NCBI GenBank assembly: GCA_002292345.1
Contig: DBBT01000090.1
Location: forward strand, 1 to 58,306
Length of the DNA stretch: 58,306 bases
From: Opitutia bacterium UBA977
GTDB taxonomy: Bacteria; Verrucomicrobiota; Verrucomicrobiia; Opitutales; Coraliomargaritaceae
Direction: 5' to 3'
The notes under the pieces are model-generated. The model worked only from the letters and a program-made list of their open reading frames with translations. It did not search any database and had not been told where the DNA came from. How positions within the stretch are numbered: the first letter of the stretch is position 1; every line of letters starts with the position of its first letter. The position numbers and the translations under genes are program-made. Below, one piece after another: positions 36,214 to 47,158 of the stretch.

Positions 36214-36842
36214 GCACGCACAAATGGATTACCGCTTTTTTCTTGGACAACCGAGGTATTTGGGCCATGCCCAGGATAGATAACCGTCTCATCCGGCAGC
36301 GTATAGACCTGTGTTTTGATCGATTGCTCGAGTACTGAGAAGTCGCCTCCCGGGAAATCGTAACGCCCGACGCTCCCAGCAAAAATAACATCGCCAACGA
36401 TCGCTGCCTGGGCGCTAGCCACATATACTAAGATATTACCAGGGCAATGGCCGGGCACATGACGGATCTCTAACTGGTCGCCCAGTAGATCGAGCGTATC
36501 GCCCGCTTTGATCCAGTGGTCAATTGGCACAGGCAACAACTCCAGCCCTGGGATCGCATAGCTCGCCATTTTCGAAGGAGCCGCAAACATTTCAGTGTCG
36601 GCCAGATGCCCATAAGTCGGAATCCCTGCTGCGGCAAATTTGTGGCCATCCAAAATATGATCCCAATGTCCATGTGTTAAAATCAGCGCCACAATCTGGC
36701 AGCCATGCTGCTGCGCAACTTGCATCGCCCAATCGTAGGCCTCGGCCGGTGCATCGATGATCACACACTCTTTTCGTGACGGTTCTATCAGGGTAAACGC
36801 ATTGGTGCCGATGGGAGGCAATTCCTGGGACTCAATAATCAT
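36210..36842 (-). CDS. MBL-fold metallohydrolase, glyoxalase-II-like
   Basis: A 210-residue hydrolase from the ATG at 36842 (an upstream GTG at 36848 is less likely). The metal motif is LTHGHWDHILDG with H57, H59, D61 and H62, followed by the ligand in VPGHCPG, the Asp in VGDVIFAGSVGRYDFPGG and the His in YPGHGP. This small type is common among thioesterases and GloB-like proteins. It overlaps ribD by four bases; no shared pathway is evident. Confidence 0.9.
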   Translation of the reverse strand: MIIESQELPPIGTNAFTLIEPSRKECVIIDAPAEAYDWAMQVAQQHGCQIVALILTHGHWDHILDGHKFAAAGIPTYGHLADTEMFAAPSKMASYAIPGLELLPVPIDHWIKAGDTLDLLGDQLEIRHVPGHCPGNILVYVASAQAAIVGDVIFAGSVGRYDFPGGDFSVLEQSIKTQVYTLPDETVIYPGHGPNTSVVQEKSGNPFVRA

Positions 36843-37031
36843 GTGCACTTAACGATGCAGCGCATGCGCTCGGTTTCAACCAAGAATACAACACTTCCGT
36901 TATGGTCATCCATTGTCTGCAACTTAGGACGAGGAACCGAGCAGCCTGACCTAGCAATTGTCGCGCAGCATACTTTGCACGTTAATCTTACTGTTCGCAT
37001 CTCATCCCTCTTACCTAATTGGGCTGCGCCC

Positions 37032-37125
<94 letters not shown>

Positions 37126-37396
37126 AGGAAGGCGTTGAACAAATTAACCGCAGCTCTGAGGTCAATAGAATTCGGACTTTAGCCCATTATTTGCTTAAAT
37201 AGCCCAGAGGCTCATATGCGAAACATGGGCGGTCGAATATCGCTACCAACACACATCCAATGCAGGAATAGAAGCCGACAACCCAGCTTAGAGATGCACG
37301 CGTTTGGCCTATTTTTTTTACCACAGATGCGCGTCAGCTCAGTTTTATCGCTTTTAAACTTTCAAACTGGCTGAATCACGATTGATATCCTCTAAA

Positions 37397-38698
37397 ATGA
37401 TTTGGCTCTATCGATTACTGTATTTCCCCGCCTTATTGGTGGTGCTGCCCTACTACGCTTGGCGCATGTGGCGGCGTGGCGGTTACGCAAAAGACTTCCA
37501 GCATCGGCTCGGAAGGTTCCGGCGACTCAGCCCACCCGCCCCGAACAAGCAACGAATTTGGCTGCAAGCAGTCAGCGTCGGCGAAATACTAGCAATTGGC
37601 CCACTGATCCAAGCCTTACACGCAGACAATACTATTGAAATCGTACTGACCACGACTACCAGCACCGGATACGCCGAGGCCAGAAAACGCTACAAAGATC
37701 ACGTCTATAGCATTGGCATATTCCCACTCGATTTCTGGCTATTTTCACGGCTAGCGTGGCAACGAATCCAGCCGGACGTAATTATTATGACTGAGAGCGA
37801 ACTCTGGCCTGAGCACTTGCATCGAGCCCGTTACAACGGCATCCCCACATTCTTGATCAATGCTCGTATCTCAAATAGAAGTTTTAAGCGTTATCAAAAA
37901 GTGCCCAGGCTCGCAAAACGCCTACTACAAAAGCTGGACTACATCTTCGCAGCCAGCGATCTAGACCAAGCTCGTCTCATTGAACTGGGTGCCAATGTAG
38001 ACACTACCGAATCCACTGGCAGTATCAAATTTGACGTATCAATTGGAGCGCAACTCGAACAGGCTACCCATACGGCGCTCTGCGAAGAACTTGGATTTGG
38101 ACATCAACCCGAGCAAGAGCCCCCGTTCATCTTACTCGGATCTTCGACTTGGCCAGGCGAAGAAGCGGCTCTCCTGCGCATCCAAGCGAGTGTGATTGCG
38201 ACAGGTACCGATTGCCGTCTACTTTTAGTACCTCGCCACGCAGAGCGTGGTGGGGAAATCATACACTTACTTAAACAGCAACCGCTCACTTGGCATCAAC
38301 GCTCACAAAACACTGCGACACCGAACAGCGTCAGTATTCAGCTGGCCGATACAACCGGTGAGCTTGCTCGCCTCACGCAAGTGGCTGACCTAGCCTTTAT
38401 TGGCAAAAGCCTTGAGCCAAATATAGGCGGGCAAACACCGATCGAAGCAGCTGGGATCGGCATTCCGATTTTAATGGGGCCACACATGACGAATTTTAAA
38501 GCCGTAGCAAAATCCTTAGTGCAAAGTGGTGCAGCGCTCTACGCAACCGACGAAAACCACCTTAAAGCACTGGTCCTTGATCTAGTCAAAGACTCGACGG
38601 CACGAGCTGCAATGTCACAAGCGGGCAGAGATTGGCACGCAGAGAATAAAGGCAGTAGCTCGCGGATCGCTCAATCGATCCTAGCCGCGCTAGATTAA
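37397..38698 (+). CDS. waaA: 3-deoxy-D-manno-octulosonic acid (Kdo) transferase WaaA
   Basis: A 433-residue membrane-anchored glycosyltransferase that adds Kdo to lipid A precursors. The N-terminal anchor and IWLQAVSVGEILA segment are typical, then LTTTTSTGYAEA, TESELWPEHLHRARYNGIP, INARISNRSFKRY, SIKFD and the C-terminal GGQTPIEAAGIGIPILMGPHM. A TTG at 37382 is in frame; the ATG at 37397 (MIWLYRLLYFP) is preferred. Its presence shows that the organism makes lipopolysaccharide. It converges with the ATPase gene at 38706. Confidence 0.95.
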   Translation: MIWLYRLLYFPALLVVLPYYAWRMWRRGGYAKDFQHRLGRFRRLSPPAPNKQRIWLQAVSVGEILAIGPLIQALHADNTIEIVLTTTTSTGYAEARKRYKDHVYSIGIFPLDFWLFSRLAWQRIQPDVIIMTESELWPEHLHRARYNGIPTFLINARISNRSFKRYQKVPRLAKRLLQKLDYIFAASDLDQARLIELGANVDTTESTGSIKFDVSIGAQLEQATHTALCEELGFGHQPEQEPPFILLGSSTWPGEEAALLRIQASVIATGTDCRLLLVPRHAERGGEIIHLLKQQPLTWHQRSQNTATPNSVSIQLADTTGELARLTQVADLAFIGKSLEPNIGGQTPIEAAGIGIPILMGPHMTNFKAVAKSLVQSGAALYATDENHLKALVLDLVKDSTARAAMSQAGRDWHAENKGSSSRIAQSILAALD

Positions 38699-38705
38699 GA
38701 AGTTG

Positions 38706-40442
38706 CTAGGCATCTTCGGAAACTTCGTATTGCTCCATGTCAGGCGGCACCGCGCCCAAGGCTTCTTCCATTGTGGTCAAGCCCTCCTTCACCTTCAGCA
38801 TACAGTCTTGGTGTAAAGTCTTCATTCCATTGCGCATCGCAATTCGCTTGAGCACAACCGCCTCTTCTTCCGAATTGATCGCTTGGACAAGCTCTTCACT
38901 GGTCGCCATCAATTCGTGAATCCCGACACGGCCTTTATAGCCGTTACCGCCGCAACTCGGACAGCCATCTTCGCTCGCATGCGGAACTTTTCCAGCCCAG
39001 CCTAAAGCACGCTCCATAATCGCAGCTTCGTTACCAGTCTGGAGATGGACTTGCTTACACGACTTACAGACACGTCGCATCAACCGTTGGGCACACACGC
39101 ACACTAAAGAAGCTGAAATCATAAACGGCTCCACGCCCATCTCAGTCAGTCGAGACACAGTCGTCGGTGCATCATTGGTATGCAAGGTGCTGAAAAGCAT
39201 ATGGCCAGTAAGTGCGGCTTCAACAGCGATGGCAGCTGTTTCCTTATCACGAATTTCGCCAACCAAAATAACATCTGGATCTTGACGAAGGAATGCGCGT
39301 AGCGCAGTCGCAAAAGTAAGACCGATCTTACGCTGCATCTGCATCTGCAATAGCCCAGGCAAAGTATACTCGATCGGATCTTCCGCGGTGCGAATACAGA
39401 CATCGACCTTATTAATTTCATTCAGCGCAGAATAGAGCGTCATCGACTTACCAGAACCAGTCGGGCCACAGTGTAAGACCATACCATAGGGAAGCGTGAT
39501 CAATTCTCTATAACGGCTGAGATTCTCTTCGGAAAATCCCAAATCAGGCAGCGGCAAGGTGCTTTTTTGCTTATCCAGGATACGCATGACCACACCTTCA
39601 CCATAATTCAGTGGTGCTGTCGCTACACGTAAATCCACGTCGATGCCTTTTTTGTTAAATTGTTTAAACTGTATACGCCCATCCTGCGGCAATCGCTTTT
39701 CAGCAATATCGAGCTCAGCCATTACCTTTAAACGAGCCAGCAGTGCACCCGACGCCGCAGGCGGCATTGAAAGTTGATGCTTCAAAATACCATCGATACG
39801 GACACGCACTCGTGTCTCCGTCTCAAAAGGTTCAATATGAATATCACTGGCGCCAGCAAAATAAGCCTCTTCAATGATACGATTACCCAGCTTAATAATC
39901 GGCGCAGACTCTTCGTCTGATAAGTCATCTTCCAAGTTTTCATCGCTGGCAAAATCCATACCGAGCGCTTCGACCACATCACCAAAACCCACGGCCTGTC
40001 GCTCTTCTTCATCACCGCGCAATGCATCATTAATTGCACCTTCGAGCCCAAGAAGTACCGAGACAGGCATTCCAGCCATCTCTTTCACTTTGTTAATCGT
40101 CTCGAGATCAAACGGATTACTCACGGCGACGATGATACAATCACCGGCAAACCCGAGCGGCATAACGCTATTTTCACGGCAAAAATCCTGCTCTAATTTC
40201 GAAAACGTCGCCTCATTGACCAGACAATTTTTTACGTTAATCGGCGGCATATCGAATGCTTGGGCCTTTGCAACTAAGACCTGAAAGGGGGAAATTTTAT
40301 ACTCTTCAAATAACAGCGATTCCAGAGCCAAACCTGAAAAATCCTCATCCGTATCGATAATCGTTTGGCACTGCGCATCCGACAGATGCCCCATCTTGAG
40401 CAAATTTTTAACGATCGAAGCTTGAATACGGGCAAGTGCCAT
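38706..40442 (-). CDS. Type IV pilus / type II secretion assembly ATPase (PilB/GspE family), locus 2
   Basis: A 578-residue protein. The N-terminal 145 residues are an MshEN-like domain. Then follow an acidic linker ([12 protein letters not shown]), ASDIHIEP at 198, Walker A GPTGSGKS at 326-333, Asp-box AEDPIEY, Walker B LVGEIRD at 393-399, His-box STLHTN, and a zinc site with CKSC at 459 and CPSC at 494. It is the last gene of a four-gene operon with two pseudo-NtrC regulators and a stand-alone MshEN-like protein. A second family member lies at 26622, so pilus extension and secretion may each have one. Confidence 0.94.
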   Translation of the reverse strand: MALARIQASIVKNLLKMGHLSDAQCQTIIDTDEDFSGLALESLLFEEYKISPFQVLVAKAQAFDMPPINVKNCLVNEATFSKLEQDFCRENSVMPLGFAGDCIIVAVSNPFDLETINKVKEMAGMPVSVLLGLEGAINDALRGDEEERQAVGFGDVVEALGMDFASDENLEDDLSDEESAPIIKLGNRIIEEAYFAGASDIHIEPFETETRVRVRIDGILKHQLSMPPAASGALLARLKVMAELDIAEKRLPQDGRIQFKQFNKKGIDVDLRVATAPLNYGEGVVMRILDKQKSTLPLPDLGFSEENLSRYRELITLPYGMVLHCGPTGSGKSMTLYSALNEINKVDVCIRTAEDPIEYTLPGLLQMQMQRKIGLTFATALRAFLRQDPDVILVGEIRDKETAAIAVEAALTGHMLFSTLHTNDAPTTVSRLTEMGVEPFMISASLVCVCAQRLMRRVCKSCKQVHLQTGNEAAIMERALGWAGKVPHASEDGCPSCGGNGYKGRVGIHELMATSEELVQAINSEEEAVVLKRIAMRNGMKTLHQDCMLKVKEGLTTMEEALGAVPPDMEQYEVSEDA

Positions 40443-40498
40443 AAGTGTACAGGGTTGGGGTCAGTCAGTGAAAATTCAGTTTTTATAGGGTCGGGGCC

Positions 40499-41809
40499 TT
40501 AAAGATTCGATAGCTTCGGATTGAGCAAGGGCAGTCGTTTTAAATCGTCTTCATTTTCTACGGTTGAACCGAGTCCAAGTCGACGCGCCAAGGCCACCAC
40601 AGAATCACCTGAAGCTATCAACTCATCCTTAAGTTGCTCAGCTTGAGCTTTTTCAACAAATTTAGTCAGACGGACTTCTGGATCAGTCACTACACTTTCG
40701 TCTAGTTCATCCGCCAAGACTTCTCGCCCAATCGGTGCATCTTTACTCGCCTTGACCGCAGCCGATATGACTGTTTGAAGCTGTTGGTAATTCCCCTGCC
40801 ATTCGAACGCTAAGAGAGCATATACCGCCTCTTGAGTGAATTCTGCGACTCGTGACTTGCCTGTACTATCAGCCAGCAAACGAGCAAAACGATGCGCGTA
40901 TTGAGCGATGTCGATCGGACGTTTACAAAGCGGCGGCAAGATGCATCCAAGCGAATCTGCCTGCTGTAAGAACTGCATATCCGAGTCTGGGTCCTGCAGC
41001 ACATAAACAAAAAGGGCATTCTTAGCAGATTCGATTGACTGTAAGATTTTCGCCAAATGAGTTTGCGCCTCGGACACCTGATTTATTGCTGACAAGCAAA
41101 TCAAAAGAACATCGCTGTGCTCTTCATCCGTAAGCAGTTCATTGAGCTTACTGGTATCTGCAGTGGTGAAGTCTCCAAAAGCAAATTCTTGTATCGGCTT
41201 ATCCTGATTGCCACGCCACGACGAAATGTCCTTTACGGCGAGGGTTGCATCGCCACCAACAGGTTCAAGAATAAACAGACTCGTGCTATTCTGACTGATA
41301 TTCCACGCAGCTTGCATAAAGCGTGTTGATGTTGCGCAACCTGCACTAAAGAAACGTGGTTCTTCAGGGCAACCCAGATCATTGTCAACCGCTGGAGCAT
41401 CATCAGGGCTATGCTCACTATCAAATGCCTCTTTCTCCTCGTCCGTCATCTGCTCTGCAAATTTCGCCACGTGGGCTAAGAATGCTGCTGTATCCAATGG
41501 CTTTTCCATCACCAAAGTGACACTCATATTAGCCACCTTGACCAACTCAGGCGTATTCATCAAACCAGAGACTAGAATAAAGGGAAGATTCGGATACAGC
41601 TCTCGGGCTTTTCTAAGAAACTCCGCACCATCCATGACAGGCATCTTATAATCTGAGATGACCAGATCGTAAGGTATCTCCTTCAATTGATCAATTGCCC
41701 GTTCAGGCCGTGTTGCCATATCGACTCGGTAGTTGTTCTCACGCAGAAGATCGTGAAGCATTTCAGCATAGTTCTCTTCGTCGTCTAAAACTAATATTCG
41801 TCCAGCCAT
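40499..41809 (-). CDS. Response regulator with degenerate NtrC-type AAA+ domain (second of a pair)
   Basis: A 436-residue protein. The receiver domain (residues 3-120) has acidic residues D9-D10 and phospho-acceptor D53 in DLVISDYKMP. From about 150 it follows NtrC-type regulators: a ruined nucleotide site in ILEPVGGDATLAV, then LPPLCKRPIDIAQYAHRF matching LPPLRERxEDI, and LLAFEWQGNYQQL matching WPGNVREL. Walker A Lys and the GAFTGA loop are missing. The last 60 residues resemble a decayed Fis-type helix-turn-helix (LIASGDSVVALARRLGLG). It cannot work as a sigma-54 activator in the usual way. Co-directional with its paralogue at 41848 and the ATPase at 38706. Confidence 0.8.
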   Translation of the reverse strand: MAGRILVLDDEENYAEMLHDLLRENNYRVDMATRPERAIDQLKEIPYDLVISDYKMPVMDGAEFLRKARELYPNLPFILVSGLMNTPELVKVANMSVTLVMEKPLDTAAFLAHVAKFAEQMTDEEKEAFDSEHSPDDAPAVDNDLGCPEEPRFFSAGCATSTRFMQAAWNISQNSTSLFILEPVGGDATLAVKDISSWRGNQDKPIQEFAFGDFTTADTSKLNELLTDEEHSDVLLICLSAINQVSEAQTHLAKILQSIESAKNALFVYVLQDPDSDMQFLQQADSLGCILPPLCKRPIDIAQYAHRFARLLADSTGKSRVAEFTQEAVYALLAFEWQGNYQQLQTVISAAVKASKDAPIGREVLADELDESVVTDPEVRLTKFVEKAQAEQLKDELIASGDSVVALARRLGLGSTVENEDDLKRLPLLNPKLSNL

Positions 41810-41847
41810 AATATCTACTCCATTTAAGATCTGTTGGGCGCCTAAAT

Positions 41848-43146
41848 TTACTTTAATGTTGCCTCAATCACTGCCGTATCTGTGCCAAAAAAGGCGGCAA
41901 CTTTAGCTTTATCACCCTCGAAAAGAATCGAAGCGGCTCGCACATAATCAACACGTGTATGTGAAAGGCGCGACTCAAAACGAGCCCGTGGTGAAGCTAG
42001 CGTAGTGGACTGCAGCGCAGCAGTGACTGCCGAGAGCATCAATACCTCCCCGGGATTGGATTCCATCACTTGCCGCACGGTCACACGTAGTTGCTCGTAA
42101 TTATTATCCCATGATTGTTTACTAAGAAAATCTCTAGCAGAGGCTTCAAATCGTGACACTGAGGTCAACCCCTTCTCTCGAATAATATCGACGACCATCT
42201 GCTGCGCCAAGATCGCAATGTCTAATGCACAATCGCGCAAGGCGGGCACACAAACTTCTGCTGTGCCCATAAGGATGTACAAATCCTCGTCAACTCGCCC
42301 TTCATCAAAGAGCACATCTAAATCTCCATTGGCACAAAATATTGCCCTCGACGGCATCTCGATCGACTCAAATACCCCAGTACATTTTGACAACGCAGTG
42401 GCGAGATGCTTTTGCGCATCCGTCATAGACTCAACATCTAACAGCACACAGGTAACTCGCTCTGCTCCTGACAGCTTGGCCTCCTCAAACATCGAGAGCA
42501 CTTGCTCTGTATCAAACGATCCTGGGCTTAAATAAATAAAGTGCTCTTTCTCACTCTCGTAGAAGTTTCGGATGTCTTCGCAGATTAGACGGAATTGCGT
42601 GCCAGGCTCACCAATCAAAGATAAAGTCGATTTGAAATTGCGAAGGCCATAAAGGCGTTCCGCAAAATCAATGGATGCCTGCGACTTGCACGGAAATGAG
42701 TTAAAAGAAAATCCACGTGCCTCTGTTTCGACTTCTCCAACTGAAGCACCGGCATGCGAATGGGTATTCTGCTTTAACCGATTCGCCTCATCAATGAGTT
42801 CAGCAGTGCGATCCAACAGAGAAAAGATGTTGAGCGGTTTAAGGAAAACTCCGCCGACTCCGCCACTAATCAGCGTACGAATCGTATCATTTTCCATAAA
42901 ACCAGAAACCATGATCACAGGGACTTTTGGCTTAATTTGCTTAATCACTTCCATGAATTCAGCACCAGTCATCTCCGGCATTCTATGATCAGTCACCACC
43001 AGATCAAAATCATTATTTTTAAAAACCTCAACTGCTTCTATTGGATCAGTGAGCGACGTGACAATGTAGTCCGCCTGCTCAAAAATATCCGTCAATAAGC
43101 TATTGAAGTCCACATCATCATCTAAAATTAAAACGTTATAAGCCAT
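41848..43146 (-). CDS. Response regulator with degenerate NtrC-type AAA+ domain (first of a pair)
   Basis: A 432-residue protein. Receiver domain with D9-D11 and phospho-acceptor D53 in DLVVTDHRMP. The centre aligns well with NtrC AAA+ domains: LSLIGEPGTQF for GESGTGKE, CVLLDVESMTDAQKHLATAL for the Walker B region, GDLDVLFDEGRVDEDLYILM for DLE--V--G-FREDLYYRL, CVPALRDCALDI for LPPLRERxEDI. The Walker A Lys and GAFTGA are absent. The end, ASILFEGDKAKVAAFFGTDT, resembles a Fis-type HTH. The protein is therefore a pseudo-enhancer-binding protein. Its paralogue follows 38 bases downstream. Confidence 0.82.
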   Translation of the reverse strand: MAYNVLILDDDVDFNSLLTDIFEQADYIVTSLTDPIEAVEVFKNNDFDLVVTDHRMPEMTGAEFMEVIKQIKPKVPVIMVSGFMENDTIRTLISGGVGGVFLKPLNIFSLLDRTAELIDEANRLKQNTHSHAGASVGEVETEARGFSFNSFPCKSQASIDFAERLYGLRNFKSTLSLIGEPGTQFRLICEDIRNFYESEKEHFIYLSPGSFDTEQVLSMFEEAKLSGAERVTCVLLDVESMTDAQKHLATALSKCTGVFESIEMPSRAIFCANGDLDVLFDEGRVDEDLYILMGTAEVCVPALRDCALDIAILAQQMVVDIIREKGLTSVSRFEASARDFLSKQSWDNNYEQLRVTVRQVMESNPGEVLMLSAVTAALQSTTLASPRARFESRLSHTRVDYVRAASILFEGDKAKVAAFFGTDTAVIEATLK

Positions 43147-43169
43147 ATTTCTTATTTCTATCTAACGCG

Positions 43170-43694
43170 CTATTCCTCATCAGCCGCTTCGGCTGCAGCT
43201 TTCTCAGCTGCCAATACATCCTCTAAGCACTCAAGACCTCGACTCATCGATGCCATTGAAGTGCCATACCAAACGACTTTACCATTCAACAGTTCTTCCC
43301 AGTGCTTCACCACGGGCGCACTTAAATAATAGCAAGTCGCAACCATGTAAGTTTCTTCGACCTTATCGAAAGGTATTGTCGAAGAGGCCCAACAAAGGGA
43401 AAGGTCTAGCTCGGTTGAAGGTAGCGAACGCAGCTGAATCTGATTCAAGTCAATGAGGCCGACGCCATACTCCTCGACGATATGATCGAGCAATCGCGCT
43501 TCGTCTAACACTTTCAAATCGTATAACAGCGACGTTAATATCGAAGCATTCTTTAACATCTCAGGCGATCGAATCGCCTCCATAAACTTTTCGTTTGCAG
43601 AATCCAAATCTTCACTAGACAACAAGCCTTTATTCACCAAGGACGAACCCAGGAAACGGTTACTACGAAGAATAAGTGCTTTATGTTGCTGCAT
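43170..43694 (-). CDS. Stand-alone MshEN-like domain protein
   Basis: A 174-residue protein matching the N-terminal domain of PilB/GspE/MshE ATPases without any motor. Residues 13-35 (RFLGSSLVNKGLLSSEDLDSA) fit the MshEN pattern LGxx(L/V)(L/V)xxG(L/V)(L/V)xxxxL, the c-di-GMP-binding signature. The second half has the usual strands (VGLIDLNQIQLRSLPSTELD) and ends in an Ala/Glu-rich tail. It is the first gene of the operon that ends in the locus-2 ATPase. It may sense c-di-GMP or cap the ATPase; the binding is inferred from the motif. Confidence 0.75.
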   Translation of the reverse strand: MQQHKALILRSNRFLGSSLVNKGLLSSEDLDSANEKFMEAIRSPEMLKNASILTSLLYDLKVLDEARLLDHIVEEYGVGLIDLNQIQLRSLPSTELDLSLCWASSTIPFDKVEETYMVATCYYLSAPVVKHWEELLNGKVVWYGTSMASMSRGLECLEDVLAAEKAAAEAADEE

Positions 43695-43888
43695 GAGTCG
43701 AAATAACTGTTATCATGCGACATAAAGGAGCAAGACGTCAAGACGTGAGAGTGCTCAATCCAGTTAATCAGTGTAATACCTGGCAGCGGAGTAGATCGAG
43801 GCTGACAGTTGAATTTGGCTACAGAAGACGTGCTTGGTGAATTCGACCCAGAAGAATGACAAAGCTCGACAAGCAACGCTAACACGAA

Positions 43889-43913
43889 AAAGCCCGCGAC
43901 AACTCGCAGGCTT
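43889..43913 (-). terminator. Terminator of fabF
   Basis: AAGCC-C-GCGA pairs with TCGC-A-GGCTT around a four-base loop with one mismatch; on the minus strand five T follow. It lies 28 bases after the fabF stop. Confidence 0.8.
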
Positions 43914-43940
43914 CTGCTTTAGTCATATCGGCGATCGGTC

Positions 43941-45197
43941 CTAAACGAACTTCTTGAATAGAAGCGTCGCATTGTGTCCGCCGAATCCAAGGTTATTACA
44001 AATCGCTACATTCACTTCTGCTTCACGCATCGTGTTTGGCACACAATCGAGATCACAATCGGGATCAGGTTCTTCGTAATTGATTGTCGGCGGAATCTTA
44101 CCATCGCGAATCGCAAGGGCACAAACCGCAGATTCAATACCACCCGCAGCGCCGAGCAAGTGCCCGGTCATACCTTTAGTAGAACTGACAGGGATCTTGT
44201 ATGCATGATCACCCAGCGCTTTCTTTACCGCACCAGTCTCGAACTTATCATTATATGGAGTCGAAGTGCCGTGGGCATTAATATAATCAACATCTTCCGC
44301 TTGCAGGCCCGCTTGCTTAATCACCTTGGAGATAGCAAACGACAGTGCCTTACCTTCTGGATCGGGAGACGTGATGTGATACGCATCACAAGTCGCACCA
44401 TATCCAGCAATTTCACAGTAGATCGTCGCGCCGCGTGCTTGCGCATGCTCCAACGTCTCCATAATTAAGACTCCAGCGCCTTCCCCCATCACAAAACCAT
44501 CACGACCTTTGTCAAAAGGACGACTAGCTCGTGTAGGCTCGTCGTTAGAATTTGTACTCATCGCTTTCATCGAACAAAACCCAGCGTAACCGAGTTCCGT
44601 GACGGCAGCCTCACTACCTCCAGCGATCATTACGTCGACATCATTGTCGCGCAACATACGGAATGACTCGCCGATACTGTGCGTACCAGAAGCACAGGCA
44701 CTGACGATGCCGTAATTGGGACCACGAGCACCGACCTCAATCGCAACTACACCACTAGCGATATTTGCGATTAAAGAAGGAATCATGAATGGAGAAACCT
44801 TGCGCGGCCCCATTTCAAAGAGACGACGGCTTTGCGTCTGAGTCGTCAACATTCCACCAATACCAGAGCCAATCAGCACACCAAAACGGTCCGCATCCAG
44901 CTTTGTGGGATCGATGCCAGCATCGTCTAATGCAAGCCTAGACGAAGCGACCGCGAACTGAGTAAAGCGGTCATTTCGACGAGCTTCTTTCGGATCCATA
45001 AAATCACCCGGCTTAAACTCCAGAGCTTCCGCTCCGACCTTACATGCATATTCCGTTGTATCGAATGATTGCACCCGATCGATACCACTTTTACCAGCAA
45101 GCAGACTATCCCAGAAGGAATCGACTCCATTGCCGTAACTTGTGACAGTTCCGATACCGGTAATCACTACTCGCTGTCGTTTAAACGATTCGTCCAT
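43941..45197 (-). CDS. fabF: 3-oxoacyl-[acyl-carrier-protein] synthase II FabF
   Basis: A 418-residue condensing enzyme of fatty acid elongation. The nucleophile Cys168 is in IVSACASGTHS; the His residues are in NAHGTSTPYND and KGMTGHLLGAAG. The N-terminal GIGTVTSYGNGVD is typical. It works with acpP and fabG just upstream, in the order fabG-acpP-fabF on the minus strand, and has its own terminator. Confidence 0.97.
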   Translation of the reverse strand: MDESFKRQRVVITGIGTVTSYGNGVDSFWDSLLAGKSGIDRVQSFDTTEYACKVGAEALEFKPGDFMDPKEARRNDRFTQFAVASSRLALDDAGIDPTKLDADRFGVLIGSGIGGMLTTQTQSRRLFEMGPRKVSPFMIPSLIANIASGVVAIEVGARGPNYGIVSACASGTHSIGESFRMLRDNDVDVMIAGGSEAAVTELGYAGFCSMKAMSTNSNDEPTRASRPFDKGRDGFVMGEGAGVLIMETLEHAQARGATIYCEIAGYGATCDAYHITSPDPEGKALSFAISKVIKQAGLQAEDVDYINAHGTSTPYNDKFETGAVKKALGDHAYKIPVSSTKGMTGHLLGAAGGIESAVCALAIRDGKIPPTINYEEPDPDCDLDCVPNTMREAEVNVAICNNLGFGGHNATLLFKKFV

Positions 45198-45259
45198 AGT
45201 CTATGATAAAAAGTAAGCCGCGATTAAGCGGCTTAAGTTATGAAGTGTAGAAAACGGGC

Positions 45260-45514
45260 TTATCCAGCTTTTTCGGTGATGTATTTAACGACATCGCCTA
45301 CAGTCTGTAGCTTTTCAGCTTCAGCTTCTGGGATTTCGCCGTCGATCTCGTCCTTGAACTCTTCCTCAAATGCCATGATCAGCTCGACTGTGTCGAGAGA
45401 ATCAGCACCGAGATCGTCAAGAAAAGACGCTGCTGCCGTTACCTGCTCTTCATTTACGTTGAGCTGGTCTACGATGATTGTTGATACGCGTTGTTCGATT
45501 GTTTGTTCTGACAT
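45260..45514 (-). CDS. acpP: Acyl carrier protein AcpP
   Basis: An 84-residue protein with the phosphopantetheine site Ser39 in [21 protein letters not shown]. It carries acyl chains for fatty acid synthesis and for lipB and lipid A enzymes. TATATT directly precedes the ATG; no ribosome-binding site is visible. Middle gene of the fabG-acpP-fabF group. Confidence 0.97.
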   Translation of the reverse strand: MSEQTIEQRVSTIIVDQLNVNEEQVTAAASFLDDLGADSLDTVELIMAFEEEFKDEIDGEIPEAEAEKLQTVGDVVKYITEKAG

Positions 45515-45546
45515 AATATACTAGGTTTAGATTAAAGTCTTTTCAG

Positions 45547-46295
<749 letters not shown>

Positions 46296-46423
46296 TCAAA
46301 AAAGTAAGTTCACTTTATATAATAGATAAAGTCTTCCCCATTATTCCGACTCGGGGCAAGCACGAATGTTACTTTTATCGAGCAATATTGACAGCAGAGC
46401 CGGAAGTAGGCTCAAGTGCACGT

Positions 46424-47158
46424 ATGTCAAAGCCGGAAGAACAGCGCATCCAGAAAATTATAGCCAACGCAGGCATCTGCTCACGTCGTGAAGCAGAGCG
46501 CCAAATTGAAGATGGTAATGTACGCGTAAATGGCAAAAGAGCCGAACTCGGCGACAAAGCACTCCCAAACGCAGCGATCTTCGTAAACAACAAGCCAATC
46601 CTACACAAACAAGAGCGCTCCATCACTCTGGTCATGAACAAGCCAAAGGGCTACGTCTGCACTAACTCAGACCCTTTTGCCGAAAAAACGGTCTTTCAAC
46701 TCCTGCAACCAGATCTCCAGCGACTGCGTCTCTTTTGTGCCGGCAGACTCGATAAAGACAGCGAAGGCCTACTCATTATAACCAACGACGGCGACCTCGC
46801 CAACAAGATCGCCCACCCGAGCACCGAAATCACCAAGCGCTACCGCGTCGTGCTCAACAAAGATTTCAAAAAAATAGATATTCCAAAACTATTGGCTGGC
46901 GTTGAATTTGAGGGTGACTTCCTCAAAGCGGAAAAAGTCATCCCCGCCCCCGTTTTAGGCGAAGGTTCTGCACGACGCCTCGAAGTACATCTTCATCATG
47001 GTAAAAAGCGTGAAATCCGCCGACTATTCGAAGCGCATCGCTACTTCGTCAAAAAACTCGTCCGCGTACAAATCGGCGGCATCATCCTAAAGAACATCCC
47101 TAAGGGCGGCATCAAAATACTCGGCAAAAAAGATATCGAGCGCCTTTTCACCAAATAA
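46424..47158 (+). CDS. Pseudouridine synthase, RsuA/RluB type
   Basis: A 244-residue protein. Residues 6-60 form an S4 domain (RIQKIIANAGICSRREAERQIEDG). The synthase domain has the catalytic Asp in CAGRLDKDSEGLLIITND, GDLANKIAHPSTEITKRYRV and the closing GKKREIRRLFEAH. It acts on 23S or 16S rRNA; the subtype is not certain, RluB being most likely. The frame begins with a TTG at 46388, but the ATG at 46424 gives the family start. Confidence 0.93.
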   Translation: MSKPEEQRIQKIIANAGICSRREAERQIEDGNVRVNGKRAELGDKALPNAAIFVNNKPILHKQERSITLVMNKPKGYVCTNSDPFAEKTVFQLLQPDLQRLRLFCAGRLDKDSEGLLIITNDGDLANKIAHPSTEITKRYRVVLNKDFKKIDIPKLLAGVEFEGDFLKAEKVIPAPVLGEGSARRLEVHLHHGKKREIRRLFEAHRYFVKKLVRVQIGGIILKNIPKGGIKILGKKDIERLFTK

